A DNA stretch of 8,412 nt from UMGS1307 sp964523005. Its GTDB lineage: Bacteria > Bacillota > Clostridia > Oscillospirales > CAG-382. The notes beneath the pieces are model-generated. The model saw only the letters and a program-made list of their open reading frames with translations, did not search any database and was not told the origin of the DNA. This document shows positions 1 through 6,737 of the stretch, piece by piece; position 1 is the stretch's first letter, and every line of letters begins with the position of its first letter. The stretch spans positions 1 to 8,412 of the forward strand of contig CAZFZL010000066.1 in assembly GCA_964523005.1 (NCBI GenBank). The letters run 5' to 3'. The position numbers and the translations under genes are program-made.

Positions 1-567
1 CATATCGTAAGAGCTATATGCGCTACGCTCGCCGAGCTGAAAAGATCGTTCCCCACTGTCGGGACGCAGCTTGACGAAGACGTATTTTTTATCACATCCC
101 AGGAGCTTGAAGACCTTTATCCGTCGCTCACGCCCAAGCAGCGCGAGGACGAGATCATAAAGAAGCATCCGACCGCGTTCATAATGCAGATAGGCGCGCC
201 GCTTCGCTCCGGCAAGCCGCATGACGGACGCGCACCGGACTACGACGACTGGAGCATTAACGGCGACCTGATGTTTTACGACAAGGTGCTCGGTCACGCG
301 ATGGAGATCTCTTCCATGGGCGTCCGGGTCGATCCGGAGTCGCTCAGAAGCCAGCTCAGGGCGCGCGGACTTGAGAAGCGTGAAAAGCTGTATTTCCATT
401 CGCTTCTGCTCAGCGGCGCGCTGCCGCTTACGATAGGCGGCGGCATAGGTCAGTCACGGCTGTGTATGCTGCTGCTCGGCAAGGCACACATAGGCGAGGT
501 CCAGTCCTCAATATGGGATGATGCAACGGTTACTGAATGCACGAAAGCGGGTATTGAGCTTTTATAA
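1..567 (+). CDS. asnA: Aspartate-ammonia ligase (asparagine synthetase A), C-terminal 188 residues
   Basis: This cytoplasmic enzyme makes asparagine from aspartate, ammonia and ATP (releasing AMP and PPi), using free ammonia rather than glutamine. The reading frame is open from base 1, so the start lies outside the window. The family is about 330 residues long, so roughly the last 57% is visible. Diagnostic stretches, numbered within the fragment, are the class II aaRS-like core segment HDGRAPDYDDW followed by INGDLMFY, then the SSMGVRVD segment, and GGGIGQSR at about residues 146-153 followed by HIGEVQSSIW. The last two are the class II synthetase-type ATP-binding motifs, conserved in E. coli AsnA. 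No terminator follows; glnN begins 34 bases downstream, so the two are probably co-transcribed as an ammonia-assimilation pair. No frameshift or missing key motif is visible. Identity is very secure; only the N-terminus is unseen. Confidence 0.96.
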   Translation, partial: HIVRAICATLAELKRSFPTVGTQLDEDVFFITSQELEDLYPSLTPKQREDEIIKKHPTAFIMQIGAPLRSGKPHDGRAPDYDDWSINGDLMFYDKVLGHAMEISSMGVRVDPESLRSQLRARGLEKREKLYFHSLLLSGALPLTIGGGIGQSRLCMLLLGKAHIGEVQSSIWDDATVTECTKAGIELL

Positions 568-601
568 GCGATCTCCCGACATTTGAAGAAAGGCAGAATA
601 T

Positions 602-2677
602 ATGAATATACCTGAGCTTTTCGGATGTAATGTCTTCAACAGCATACAGATGAAAAAATACCTTCCATCCGACGTATACACAGCGCTCCACAGCTCGCTT
701 GAAAACGGTACGGAGATCTCAAACGATATAATCGAAAGCGTAGCCGCGGCGATGAAGGAATGGGCGATAGAAAAGGGCGCGACCCACTACACGCACTGGT
801 TCCAGCCGATGACCGGCGTCACTGCGGAGAAGCACAACAGCTTCCTCTCGCCCTGTAAGGACGGATCTGCCGTCATGGAGTTCACCGCGAAGGAGCTTAT
901 CAAGGGCGAATCCGATGCGTCATCGTTTCCTTCGGGAGGACTGCGCGCCACGTTTGAGGCGAGAGGCTACACAGCATGGGATCCGACCTCGTACGCCTTC
1001 ATAAAGGACGGCTCACTTTGCATACCGACGGCATTCTGCTCGTACGGCGGTGAGATACTCGACAAAAAGACGCCGCTGCTGCGCTCGATGAAGCTGCTCA
1101 ACAGGCAGGCGCTGCGCATACTCAGAGCGCTCGGCGACACCGTAACGACGCACGTCGACGCTACGGCAGGCGCAGAGCAGGAATATTTTCTAATAGACAA
1201 AAAAATGTACGACGCGCGTGAAGACCTCAAGCTCACCGGCCGCACCCTTTTCGGAGCGATGCCACCTAAAGGTCAGGAGCTCGACGACCATTTCTTCGGC
1301 GCTATACGTCCGCGTGTGAATGACTTCATGCGCACGCTTGACGAGGAGCTTTGGAAGCTCGGAATATACGCAAAAACGAAGCACAACGAGGTCGCCCCCT
1401 CCCAGCACGAGCTTGCTCCGGTGTATTCGACGGTCAACCTTGCCGCCGACCAGAACCAGCTTACGATGGAAATAATGAAGCGCGTAGCGGAAGAAAAGGG
1501 GCTTGCGTGTCTGCTTCACGAAAAGCCGTTCAACGGCGTCAACGGAAGCGGCAAACACAACAACTGGTCGCTGAGCACGAGCGCCGGAAAGAATCTGCTC
1601 AAGCCCGGCAAGGACGTAAAAAACAACCGCACATTTCTGATTTTCCTATGCGCTGTCATAAGCGCGGTCGATAAGTATCAGGATCTGCTGCGCATATCCG
1701 TCGCCGGCCCCGGAAACGATCTGCGCCTCGGTGCCGACGAAGCGCCGCCTGCCGTAATATCTATGTATCTCGGCGACGACCTGACGGACACACTGCGCTC
1801 GTTTGCGGAGGATACCGATTACGAGCCACATTCGAAAATACACATCAACCCCGTCGCGGAGGTGCTTCCCGATCTGTATAAGGACACGTCCGACCGCAAC
1901 CGCACATCACCGTTCGCTTTTACGGGCGACAAATTCGAGTTCCGTATGCCCGGTTCTGACGTTTCCATCGCCGAGGCAAACATCGTTCTCAACACGATCG
2001 TCGCCGACTCCCTTTCGGTTTTTGCCGACAGACTTGAGGACGCGCCGGACATCGCCTCCGAGATAAGCTTGATCATAAAGGATACATACGAAAACCACTC
2101 GCGCATAATATTTAACGGCAACAACTATTCGGCGGAATGGCTCGAAGAAGCGCAGAAACGCGGTCTGCTCAATCTGCGCACGGCAGCCGACGCTATCGTC
2201 CATCTTACGGACGACAAAAATCTCAATCTCTATACGAAGCACGATATCTTCTCGGCGCTTGAGCTTCGCTCACGCCGCGATATAATGCTCGATCATTACA
2301 GCAAGGTCGTCACCATAGAAGCGCGTACCATGAAGGATATGGCGCTTTCCGTTCTTCCGTGTCTGCTCTCACAGGCAGGAAGCGCAGCATCGTCGGTAGC
2401 GGCGATGAAGTCGGTCGGGATCACTCCCGGCGACAGCACGGCGCAGTATATCCGCAGACTCGCACATCTGGCTGACGATGTACAGGCAGGCGTGAAAACA
2501 CTCGGAGAAGTACTCGTACAGTCCGCAAAATATACGCAGCCGCGCGAGCACGCCTTTTTCGTACGTGACAATCTCATACCTGCAATGAACGCACTTCGCG
2601 CTGCGGTAGACGAATATGAACCGTTCGCGGTCAAAATGCCGTATCCGACATACACCGATATACTATATTCCGTCTGA
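602..2677 (+). CDS. glnN: Type III glutamine synthetase (GSIII)
   Basis: This enzyme forms glutamine from glutamate, ammonia and ATP in the cytoplasm. At 691 residues it has the length of the GSIII class (about 700), far longer than GSI (about 470). Motifs in order are the glutamate-binding AEQEYFLID at about residue 191, the active-site NGVNGSGKHNNWS at about 311-323 (the GS NGSGxHxH region in its GSIII form), and RNRTSPFAF to FEFRMPGS at about 432-452, which is the GS ATP/glutamate arginine region. The N-terminal 180 residues match the GSIII-specific domain and the C-terminal 200 or so are the helical GSIII extension. The ATG at 602 is preceded by a GAAAGG-type ribosome binding site at about 588-593. 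It sits 34 bases after asnA and 20 before the S component. Known GSIII enzymes are dodecameric and lack the GSI adenylylation loop. No nitrogen-control leader is visible, because the operon promoter lies outside the window. Confidence 0.97.
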   Translation: MNIPELFGCNVFNSIQMKKYLPSDVYTALHSSLENGTEISNDIIESVAAAMKEWAIEKGATHYTHWFQPMTGVTAEKHNSFLSPCKDGSAVMEFTAKELIKGESDASSFPSGGLRATFEARGYTAWDPTSYAFIKDGSLCIPTAFCSYGGEILDKKTPLLRSMKLLNRQALRILRALGDTVTTHVDATAGAEQEYFLIDKKMYDAREDLKLTGRTLFGAMPPKGQELDDHFFGAIRPRVNDFMRTLDEELWKLGIYAKTKHNEVAPSQHELAPVYSTVNLAADQNQLTMEIMKRVAEEKGLACLLHEKPFNGVNGSGKHNNWSLSTSAGKNLLKPGKDVKNNRTFLIFLCAVISAVDKYQDLLRISVAGPGNDLRLGADEAPPAVISMYLGDDLTDTLRSFAEDTDYEPHSKIHINPVAEVLPDLYKDTSDRNRTSPFAFTGDKFEFRMPGSDVSIAEANIVLNTIVADSLSVFADRLEDAPDIASEISLIIKDTYENHSRIIFNGNNYSAEWLEEAQKRGLLNLRTAADAIVHLTDDKNLNLYTKHDIFSALELRSRRDIMLDHYSKVVTIEARTMKDMALSVLPCLLSQAGSAASSVAAMKSVGITPGDSTAQYIRRLAHLADDVQAGVKTLGEVLVQSAKYTQPREHAFFVRDNLIPAMNALRAAVDEYEPFAVKMPYPTYTDILYSV

Positions 2678-2697
2678 AAAACTCCGGAGGTAAACAA

Positions 2698-3282
2698 ATG
2701 CATCGCATCAACATAAGAAAGCTTGTCGGCATAGCGCTGTTTACTGCCATCGTCATCGTTTTACAGCTGCTCGGAAGCTTTATCAAATTCGGTACATTCT
2801 CGATTTCGCTCGTCCTTATCCCGATCGTCGTCGGAGCGGCAGTCTACGGCTGGCGAACAGGCGCATGGCTCGGCTTCGTATTCGGCGCTGCCGTGCTGCT
2901 TTCTGGCGACGCGACGCTGTTTTTCAACATCAATCCCATAGGGACTGTTGTTACTGTCCTTCTCAAGGGTACGCTTGCCGGATTCGCATCGGGTCTTGTC
3001 TATAAGATGCTCGAAGGCAAAAACAAATATCTCGCCGTGTTCACGGCGGCGGTCGTCTGCCCTGTCGTCAACACCGGCGTGTTCCTGCTGGGCAGCTCGG
3101 TATTCTTTCTCGATACTATCACCGAATGGGCTCAGGCAGCCGGCTTTGAGGGAGCACTCGGCTCGTATATGATTATCGGTCTCGTAGGTCTCAATTTCGT
3201 ATTTGAGCTTGTATTCAATCTTGTGCTCAGCCCTGCTGCCGTAACGCTTATCAAAATAGGTCAGAAGCGCACGCAGGAATAA
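2698..3282 (+). CDS. ECF transporter S component (substrate-binding membrane subunit), substrate unknown
   Basis: This is a 194-residue, very hydrophobic protein with about six membrane segments (roughly residues 8-28, 33-50, 54-70, 82-103, 112-134 and 158-186). That is the size and topology of the substrate-capture subunit of energy-coupling-factor vitamin and micronutrient importers. The first helix, followed by the FSISLVLIPIVVGAAVYG segment and the WLGFVFGAAVLLSGD segment, is typical of the ECF S family. A near-ideal GGAGG at 2686-2690 precedes the ATG. No EcfA ATPase or EcfT gene is in the window, so it would have to use a shared module encoded elsewhere (group II ECF arrangement). No vitamin riboswitch precedes it. 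Position between glnN and yebC does not reveal a substrate; I considered pantothenate-type or riboflavin-type S proteins but see no decisive motif. The family call is fairly secure; the substrate is not known. Confidence 0.85.
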   Translation: MHRINIRKLVGIALFTAIVIVLQLLGSFIKFGTFSISLVLIPIVVGAAVYGWRTGAWLGFVFGAAVLLSGDATLFFNINPIGTVVTVLLKGTLAGFASGLVYKMLEGKNKYLAVFTAAVVCPVVNTGVFLLGSSVFFLDTITEWAQAAGFEGALGSYMIIGLVGLNFVFELVFNLVLSPAAVTLIKIGQKRTQE

Positions 3283-3312
3283 TAAATAATTCAGTTTTAG
3301 GAGGTAACGCAA

Positions 3313-4029
3313 ATGTCCGGTCACTCAAAATGGAAGAACATTATGCATAAAAAGGAGAAGACTGACGCCCAGCGCGCAAACGTCTTTACTAAAATAGGCA
3401 AGGAAATCGCAATGGCAGTACGCGACGGAGGCGCTGATCCTGCCTCTAACGGCAAACTGCGCGATCTTATCGCGAAAGCAAAGCAAAATAACGTACCGAA
3501 CGACAACATCGACCGTATCATCAAAAAGGCTGCAGGCGGTGACGGTGCTCAGTACGAGGAGATATTCTATGAGGGCTACGGCCCGGGCGGTGTTGCGGTC
3601 ATTGTAGAGACATCCACCGACAACAGAAACCGCACGGCAAGCGACATACGCCACTATTTCGATAAGTTCGGAGGCAACCTCGGCACGACCGGCTGCGTTT
3701 CCTTTATGTTTGCCGACAAGGGCGTTATTGTCATTGAGAACGACGGTCATGATGAAGATACATTCATGGAACACGCGCTCGATGCCGGCGCTGTTGATTT
3801 CACTTCGGAGGACGGATATTTCGAGGTCTTTACCGACCCGACGGAGCTTGACGGCGTAAAGAGCGCGCTCGAAGCCGACGGTTACACGTTTGAATCGGCA
3901 GAGCTCGAGAAGATACCGTCCACCTATGTCAGGCTCGACGAGGAAGACGCGATCAAAATGCAAAAGCTGCTCGACCATCTCGAAGAAAACGACGATGCCA
4001 TCAACGTATGGCACAACTGGGACGAATAA
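3313..4029 (+). CDS. yebC: YebC/PmpR/TACO1-family protein (translation or transcription regulator)
   Basis: At 238 residues this is full length for the family. It opens with the family signature MSGHSKWKNIMHKKEKTDAQR and carries the central EGYGPGGVAVIVE and TDNRNRTASDIRHYF blocks (about residues 93-120), then FGGNLGTTGCVSFMF. The start is set by this conserved N-terminus and by AGGAGG at 3299-3304, eight bases upstream. Homologues were long annotated as DNA-binding transcription factors; the mitochondrial member TACO1, and more recent bacterial work as I recall it, point to easing ribosome stalls at proline-rich stretches. I cannot choose between the two roles from sequence. It is the last gene of the plus-strand unit, 30 bases after the S component, and is followed by a strong terminator. 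Family assignment is secure; exact function is less so. Confidence 0.95.
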   Translation: MSGHSKWKNIMHKKEKTDAQRANVFTKIGKEIAMAVRDGGADPASNGKLRDLIAKAKQNNVPNDNIDRIIKKAAGGDGAQYEEIFYEGYGPGGVAVIVETSTDNRNRTASDIRHYFDKFGGNLGTTGCVSFMFADKGVIVIENDGHDEDTFMEHALDAGAVDFTSEDGYFEVFTDPTELDGVKSALEADGYTFESAELEKIPSTYVRLDEEDAIKMQKLLDHLEENDDAINVWHNWDE

Positions 4030-4043
4030 CATAACGTCAAAAC

Positions 4044-4074
4044 GCCCTCCGGTCATTCCGGAGGGCATTATTTT
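4044..4074. terminator. Bidirectional intrinsic terminator between convergent yebC and cyclophilin genes
   Basis: A perfect 9-bp G+C-rich stem (GCCCTCCGG at 4044-4052, CCGGAGGGC at 4058-4066) closes a 5-base loop. On the plus strand it is followed by ATTATTTT; on the minus strand the stem is followed by GTTTTGACG. It lies 14 bases past the yebC stop and 19 past the cyclophilin stop, so it can serve both. The U-tract is better on the plus side. Confidence 0.9.
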
Positions 4075-4085
4075 CAGCTTCAGTC

Positions 4086-4556
4086 TTATATTATACGAAT
4101 GGTTTCGATCACCTGATCGTTGACGGGCTTGTCGCGCATATCCGTTCTGACGGAAGCGATCTCGTCGACCGTCTCTATCCCGTCGGTCACTCTGCCGAAG
4201 GCGGCGTACTGACCGTCAAGGAAGGTGCCGTCCTTGTGCATTATGAAAAACTGTGACGACGCGGAATCGGGGTCCTGCGTGCGTGCCATAGAAACGGTCC
4301 CGCGCGTGTGCGAAAGCGTGTTTTTATGTCCGTTTGAGGCAAATTCGCCTTTTATCTTTTTCTTTGAGCCGCTCGTTCCCGTACCGGTCGGGTCGCCGCC
4401 CTGTATCATAAAGCCGCTTATAACGCGGTGGAAGATAAGCCCGTCGTAGAAGCCTTCCTTTACGAGTGAAAGAAAATTCGCGACCGTCTCAGGCGCCTGA
4501 TCGGGATACAGCTCTATGTGCATTGTTTTACCGTTTTTCATTTTTATTTCGATCAT
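4086..4556 (-). CDS. Cyclophilin-type peptidyl-prolyl cis-trans isomerase, cytoplasmic
   Basis: This is a 156-residue single-domain cyclophilin that speeds cis-trans isomerisation of Xaa-Pro bonds during folding. The core is complete: FHRVISGFMIQGGD (residues 42-55; R44, F49 and Q52 match human CypA R55, F60 and Q63), then SMARTQDPDSASSQFFI (89-105; F104 matches F113) and FLDGQYAAFGRV (112-123). F112 stands where CypA has W121 and Y117 where it has H126, as in many bacterial cyclophilins; the missing tryptophan suggests weak cyclosporin binding. There is no signal peptide or lipobox, so the protein should stay in the cytoplasm. The start is fixed by GGAGGT (minus strand, 4568-4563) and a dedicated promoter upstream. 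It is monocistronic and convergent with yebC. It could be called ppiB-like, but the symbol is not secure. Confidence 0.95.
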   Translation of the reverse strand: MIEIKMKNGKTMHIELYPDQAPETVANFLSLVKEGFYDGLIFHRVISGFMIQGGDPTGTGTSGSKKKIKGEFASNGHKNTLSHTRGTVSMARTQDPDSASSQFFIMHKDGTFLDGQYAAFGRVTDGIETVDEIASVRTDMRDKPVNDQVIETIRII

Positions 4557-4585
4557 AATAATACCTCCGTATTTTTATTGATATG

Positions 4586-4614
4586 AGTATACCACAGGGT
4601 GTGCTGTTTTTCAA
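4586..4614 (-). promoter_or_regulatory. Vegetative promoter of the cyclophilin gene (extended -10)
   Basis: On the minus strand, -35 TTGAAA (4614-4609), a 17-base spacer and -10 TATACT (4591-4586). The -10 is preceded by TGG, which supplies a TGn extended -10. The predicted start near 4579 leaves a leader of about 23 bases containing GGAGGT. Confidence 0.85.
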
Positions 4615-4635
4615 CAGCCGTTTTTTAAAACAACG

Positions 4636-4664
4636 AAAAAAAGCTGCAGCACAAATGCTGCAGC
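4636..4664 (-). terminator. Intrinsic terminator of the NhaC-family transporter gene
   Basis: A 9-bp stem (plus-strand arms GCTGCAGCA at 4643-4651 and TGCTGCAGC at 4656-4664) with a 4-base loop is followed on the minus strand by seven T (4642-4636). It lies 11 bases past the transporter stop and just upstream of the cyclophilin promoter, insulating the two minus-strand genes. Confidence 0.92.
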
Positions 4665-4675
4665 CTTGCGTGAGC

Positions 4676-6346
4676 TTATGCTTTTCTTTTCGTGAGATAT
4701 TTTATCAGGAGCAGTGTTCCAATGAGCAGAGCCATACAGATGGGAAGCACAATGAGCCAATTCTGGATCAGCGCACAGAGCAGATAGCCCGCGAACGCTA
4801 TTCCGGCGACGGTCAGCGCGTAAGGCAGCTGCGTCGAAACGTGGTCGACGTGATTACAGCCCGCACCGGCTGACGCCATGATCGTCGTATCGGATATCGG
4901 CGAGCAGTGGTCGCCGCAGACCGCGCCTGCAAGGCAGGCGGATATACCGATTATGAACAGCTCGGAGCCGCCTGTAAAGACATGCTGGACGATCGGAATG
5001 AGTATCGTGAACGTTCCCCAAGACGTACCGGTCGCAAACGCGAGTCCGAGAGCGACGAGGAAGATTATTGCGGGAAGGAAATTTTCAAGGTTCGGTGCTG
5101 CATTCTCCATGAGCGAGGAAACGTATACGTCGGCACCAAGGAGGTTGGTCATGTTGCCGAGCGTCCATGCGAGCGAGAGGATGAGTATCGGAGGAACCAT
5201 GGCGCAAAAGCCCTTCGGGATACAGTCCATCGCGTTTTTGAAAGATATTATCCCTCTTGCGATAAGATATATCACCGTTATGACCAGGGCAATGAACGTG
5301 CCCCACGGAAGCCCGACGGATGCGTCACAGCCGGCGAAGGCTTCGGTGAGAGAAGTGCCGGAGAAAAATCCGCCCGTATAGAGCATACCGCATATGCAGG
5401 AGATGATGAGCAACACGACGGGAAACACAAGGTCGATAACATACGTTTTCTTCACAGGCGTCTGAGCAGCCGCGGTGCCGTCTGCATTGCTGTCTGCACT
5501 GCTGTCTGCAGTGTTGTCTGCGGTGTTGTCTGCGGTGTTGTCTGCGGTGTTGTCAGGCATTGCGGATATGTCGCCGTTTGCCGCTTTTATCTCGAATTTC
5601 TTCATAGTGCCGTAATCGAATTTCATAATACACATCGCTACGACCATCACTATCGTCAGCAGCGAATAAAAATTGTACGGTATCGCCTGGCAGAAGAGCG
5701 TGAAGCCTGATTCGTCGCCTTCGACAACACCTGCAACAGCAGCCGCCCATGATGATATGGGAGCGATCATGCATATCGGTGCTGCGGTCGCGTCGATTAT
5801 GTACGCGAGCTTCGGGCGCGAAATTTTATGACTGTCGCAGACGGGACGCATTACGCTTCCGACGGTCAGGCAGTTGAAGTAGTCGTCAATGAATATAAGC
5901 ACGCCGAGTACAAACGTCGCAAGCAGCGCGCCGATGCGCGTTTTGATATGGTTCTGCGCCCATCTGCCGAACGCGGCGGAGCCGCCGGCTTTGTTGATGA
6001 GAGCAACCATTATGCCGAGAAGCACAAGAAATATCAATATGCCCATGTCCCATTCGTCGGAAAGCTTTTCGAGAAAGCCTTTGTTGACGATGGAGTTGAC
6101 CGTATCGACGGGCTTGAATTCAGCATAGAAAAGCGCTCCGGACAGAACGCCGATGAACAGCGAGCTGTATACTTCCTTGGTGATGAGTGCGAGAGAGATG
6201 GCGATGATCGGCGGGAGCAGTGAGACGAAGGTCATGTAATAGCGGTTCGCATCGGGGTCACCGTTATCGACCAGCACACCGCACAGCACGACGGCAATTA
6301 TTATCAGCGCTGCCGCCGCAAGATTGATGATTGTTTTCTTTTTCAT
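4676..6346 (-). CDS. lysW: NhaC-superfamily transporter, candidate lysine transporter (LysW-like)
   Basis: This is a 556-residue polytopic membrane protein with about ten to twelve helices in two homologous halves. Conserved NhaC-type motifs are IDDYFNCLTVG (153-163) and DATAAPICMIAPISSW (185-200) in the first half, and FATGTSWGTF (437-446) and GDHCSPISDTTIM (478-490) in the second. The start at 6346 gives MKKKTIIN leading into the first helix and has AAAGGA nine bases upstream; extending the frame to 6634 would translate the riboswitch and is rejected. NhaC proteins are usually annotated as Na+/H+ antiporters. The lysine riboswitch upstream argues that this member handles lysine: comparative work on the L-box regulon proposed NhaC-family LysW as a lysine transporter. 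Repression by lysine would suit an importer. A hydrophilic linker at about 243-300 between the halves carries a 24-residue NTAD-type repeat. The family is secure, the substrate inferred and the symbol tentative. Confidence 0.88.
   Translation of the reverse strand: MKKKTIINLAAAALIIIAVVLCGVLVDNGDPDANRYYMTFVSLLPPIIAISLALITKEVYSSLFIGVLSGALFYAEFKPVDTVNSIVNKGFLEKLSDEWDMGILIFLVLLGIMVALINKAGGSAAFGRWAQNHIKTRIGALLATFVLGVLIFIDDYFNCLTVGSVMRPVCDSHKISRPKLAYIIDATAAPICMIAPISSWAAAVAGVVEGDESGFTLFCQAIPYNFYSLLTIVMVVAMCIMKFDYGTMKKFEIKAANGDISAMPDNTADNTADNTADNTADSSADSNADGTAAAQTPVKKTYVIDLVFPVVLLIISCICGMLYTGGFFSGTSLTEAFAGCDASVGLPWGTFIALVITVIYLIARGIISFKNAMDCIPKGFCAMVPPILILSLAWTLGNMTNLLGADVYVSSLMENAAPNLENFLPAIIFLVALGLAFATGTSWGTFTILIPIVQHVFTGGSELFIIGISACLAGAVCGDHCSPISDTTIMASAGAGCNHVDHVSTQLPYALTVAGIAFAGYLLCALIQNWLIVLPICMALLIGTLLLIKYLTKRKA
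5480..5551 (-). repeat. Six 12-base tandem repeats encoding an xxAD linker in the transporter
   Basis: Six contiguous 12-base units (plus-strand consensus GTCTGCGGTGTT) run from 5480 to 5551. The three at 5516-5551 are identical, the unit at 5504-5515 differs by one base, and the two at 5480-5503 diverge further. In frame they read four NTAD units, then SSAD and SNAD (protein residues 266-289). The unit length is a multiple of three, so copy changes stay in frame. The encoded segment is polar, acidic and low-complexity, between the two membrane halves. The identical copies suggest recent duplication by replication slippage. Confidence 0.93.
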
Positions 6347-6401
6347 TTCTTTTCCTTTCGTTTTGTTCTGCCGTTTTTCGTCATCACGCGTAAAAAACAG
6401 C

Positions 6402-6425
6402 AAAAAAGCGCGGCAGACGCCGCGC
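6402..6425 (-). terminator. Riboswitch-controlled intrinsic terminator in the transporter leader
   Basis: On the minus strand GCGCGGC (6425-6419 side, read 5'-3') pairs with GCCGCGC across a GTCT loop (6418-6415) and is followed by six T (6407-6402). It stands 25 bases after the last base of the aptamer and 55 bases before the transporter ATG, the usual place for a transcription-attenuation platform. A weak candidate antiterminator pairs minus-strand CGCAATAC (plus 6444-6451) with GTATGCG (plus 6423-6429) with one bulge. It would invade three bases of the terminator arm and the last base of P1. Confidence 0.88.
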
Positions 6426-6450
6426 ATACAGACATTATAAGCCGTATTGC

Positions 6451-6604
6451 GATAGCGCTCCACAAAAAGTGACAGTACGCAGGATATTGTCCTGCGTCCC
6501 AACGATCCGCGCCGGAAAGCACGGACGGTTTCGGCACAGCACCCTTTCACACGCGGTATTTCCGCACCGGCGTTCGCGTTACTTATGTGTTGTGCGCCTC
6601 TATC
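6451..6604 (-). promoter_or_regulatory. Lysine riboswitch (L box) aptamer
   Basis: The minus-strand leader begins GATAGAGGCGCACA and ends TGTGGAGCGCTATC, so GATAG/CTATC closes P1 around the conserved AGAGG and GGAG segments. Between them, in the L-box order, come TAAGTA (the AAGAGTA-type turn in P2), TGTGAAAGGG and GTGCCGAA (the P3/P4 junction), an 8-pair P4 (GTCCGTGC with GCGCGGAT), TTGGGA, a perfect 7-bp P5 (plus arms 6478-6484 and 6490-6496, loop 6485-6489) and CTGTCACTT. This matches the lysine-sensing riboswitch known from B. subtilis lysC. The aptamer is 154 bases, a little compact for the class. With the downstream terminator it is expected to switch the transporter gene off when lysine is plentiful. 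Confidence 0.94.
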
Positions 6605-6613
6605 AATAGGAAC

Positions 6614-6641
6614 ATTATACACTCCACGAAGCATAAGTCAA
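6614..6641 (-). promoter_or_regulatory. Promoter of the lysine riboswitch/transporter unit
   Basis: On the minus strand, -35 TTGACT (6641-6636), a 16-base spacer and a perfect -10 TATAAT (6619-6614). The expected start near 6607 falls a few bases before the P1 stem of the aptamer, so almost the whole leader is riboswitch. Confidence 0.87.
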
Positions 6642-6686
6642 TAGAAAAATCAGTTTTTTCTCGAAAAAATACAGTTTTTATGAGTC

Positions 6687-6715
6687 TTGACATCGAAGCG
6701 AAGAGGCTGTATAAT
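6687..6715 (+). promoter_or_regulatory. Consensus vegetative promoter of the hypoxanthine-DNA glycosylase gene
   Basis: TTGACA (6687-6692), exactly 17 bases, then TATAAT (6710-6715): a full consensus SigA/sigma-70 match. The A/T-rich stretch upstream (6641-6680, with T and A runs) could act as an UP element and separates it from the divergent transporter promoter. The predicted transcript start is near 6722. Confidence 0.9.
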
Positions 6716-6723
6716 CACACCGT

Positions 6724-6733
6724 AGGAAGGTGG
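6724..6733 (+). promoter_or_regulatory. Ribosome binding site that fixes the TTG start of the glycosylase
   Basis: AGGAAGG (6724-6730) is seven bases before TTG at 6738. No ATG occurs in the frame, so this site decides the start. It lies only about two bases from the predicted 5' end of the transcript. Confidence 0.75.
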
Positions 6734-6737
6734 TCCT

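Noticed and set aside
2698..3282. Assigning a vitamin substrate (riboflavin or pantothenate) to the S component
   Set aside because: No matching riboswitch, biosynthetic neighbour or decisive binding motif is visible.
2761..3324. Open frame of 187 codons antisense to the ECF S component
   Set aside because: Charged, low-complexity translation typical of the reverse of a hydrophobic gene; no recognisable domain or ribosome binding site.
3325..4068. Long open frame antisense to yebC (247 codons)
   Set aside because: It mirrors a secure conserved gene, has no family features, and includes the terminator in its first codons.
5480..5551. Possible CRISPR or intergenic repeat array
   Set aside because: Units are 12 bases with no spacers and are in frame inside the transporter gene, so this is a coding tandem repeat.
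4907..5710. Open frame of 267 codons antisense to the transporter
   Set aside because: Composition is biased (Arg, Gly, Cys rich), it crosses the tandem repeat, and it lies opposite a clearly real membrane protein.
6347..6634. A 96-residue N-terminal extension of the transporter frame
   Set aside because: It would translate the lysine riboswitch and the terminator hairpin; ATG at 6346 has a good ribosome binding site and begins a typical membrane-protein N-terminus.
6654..6669. Imperfect palindrome TTTTTTCTCGAAAAAA between divergent promoters
   Set aside because: Just T and A runs in A/T-rich spacer; too simple to call an operator, though it may form part of UP elements.
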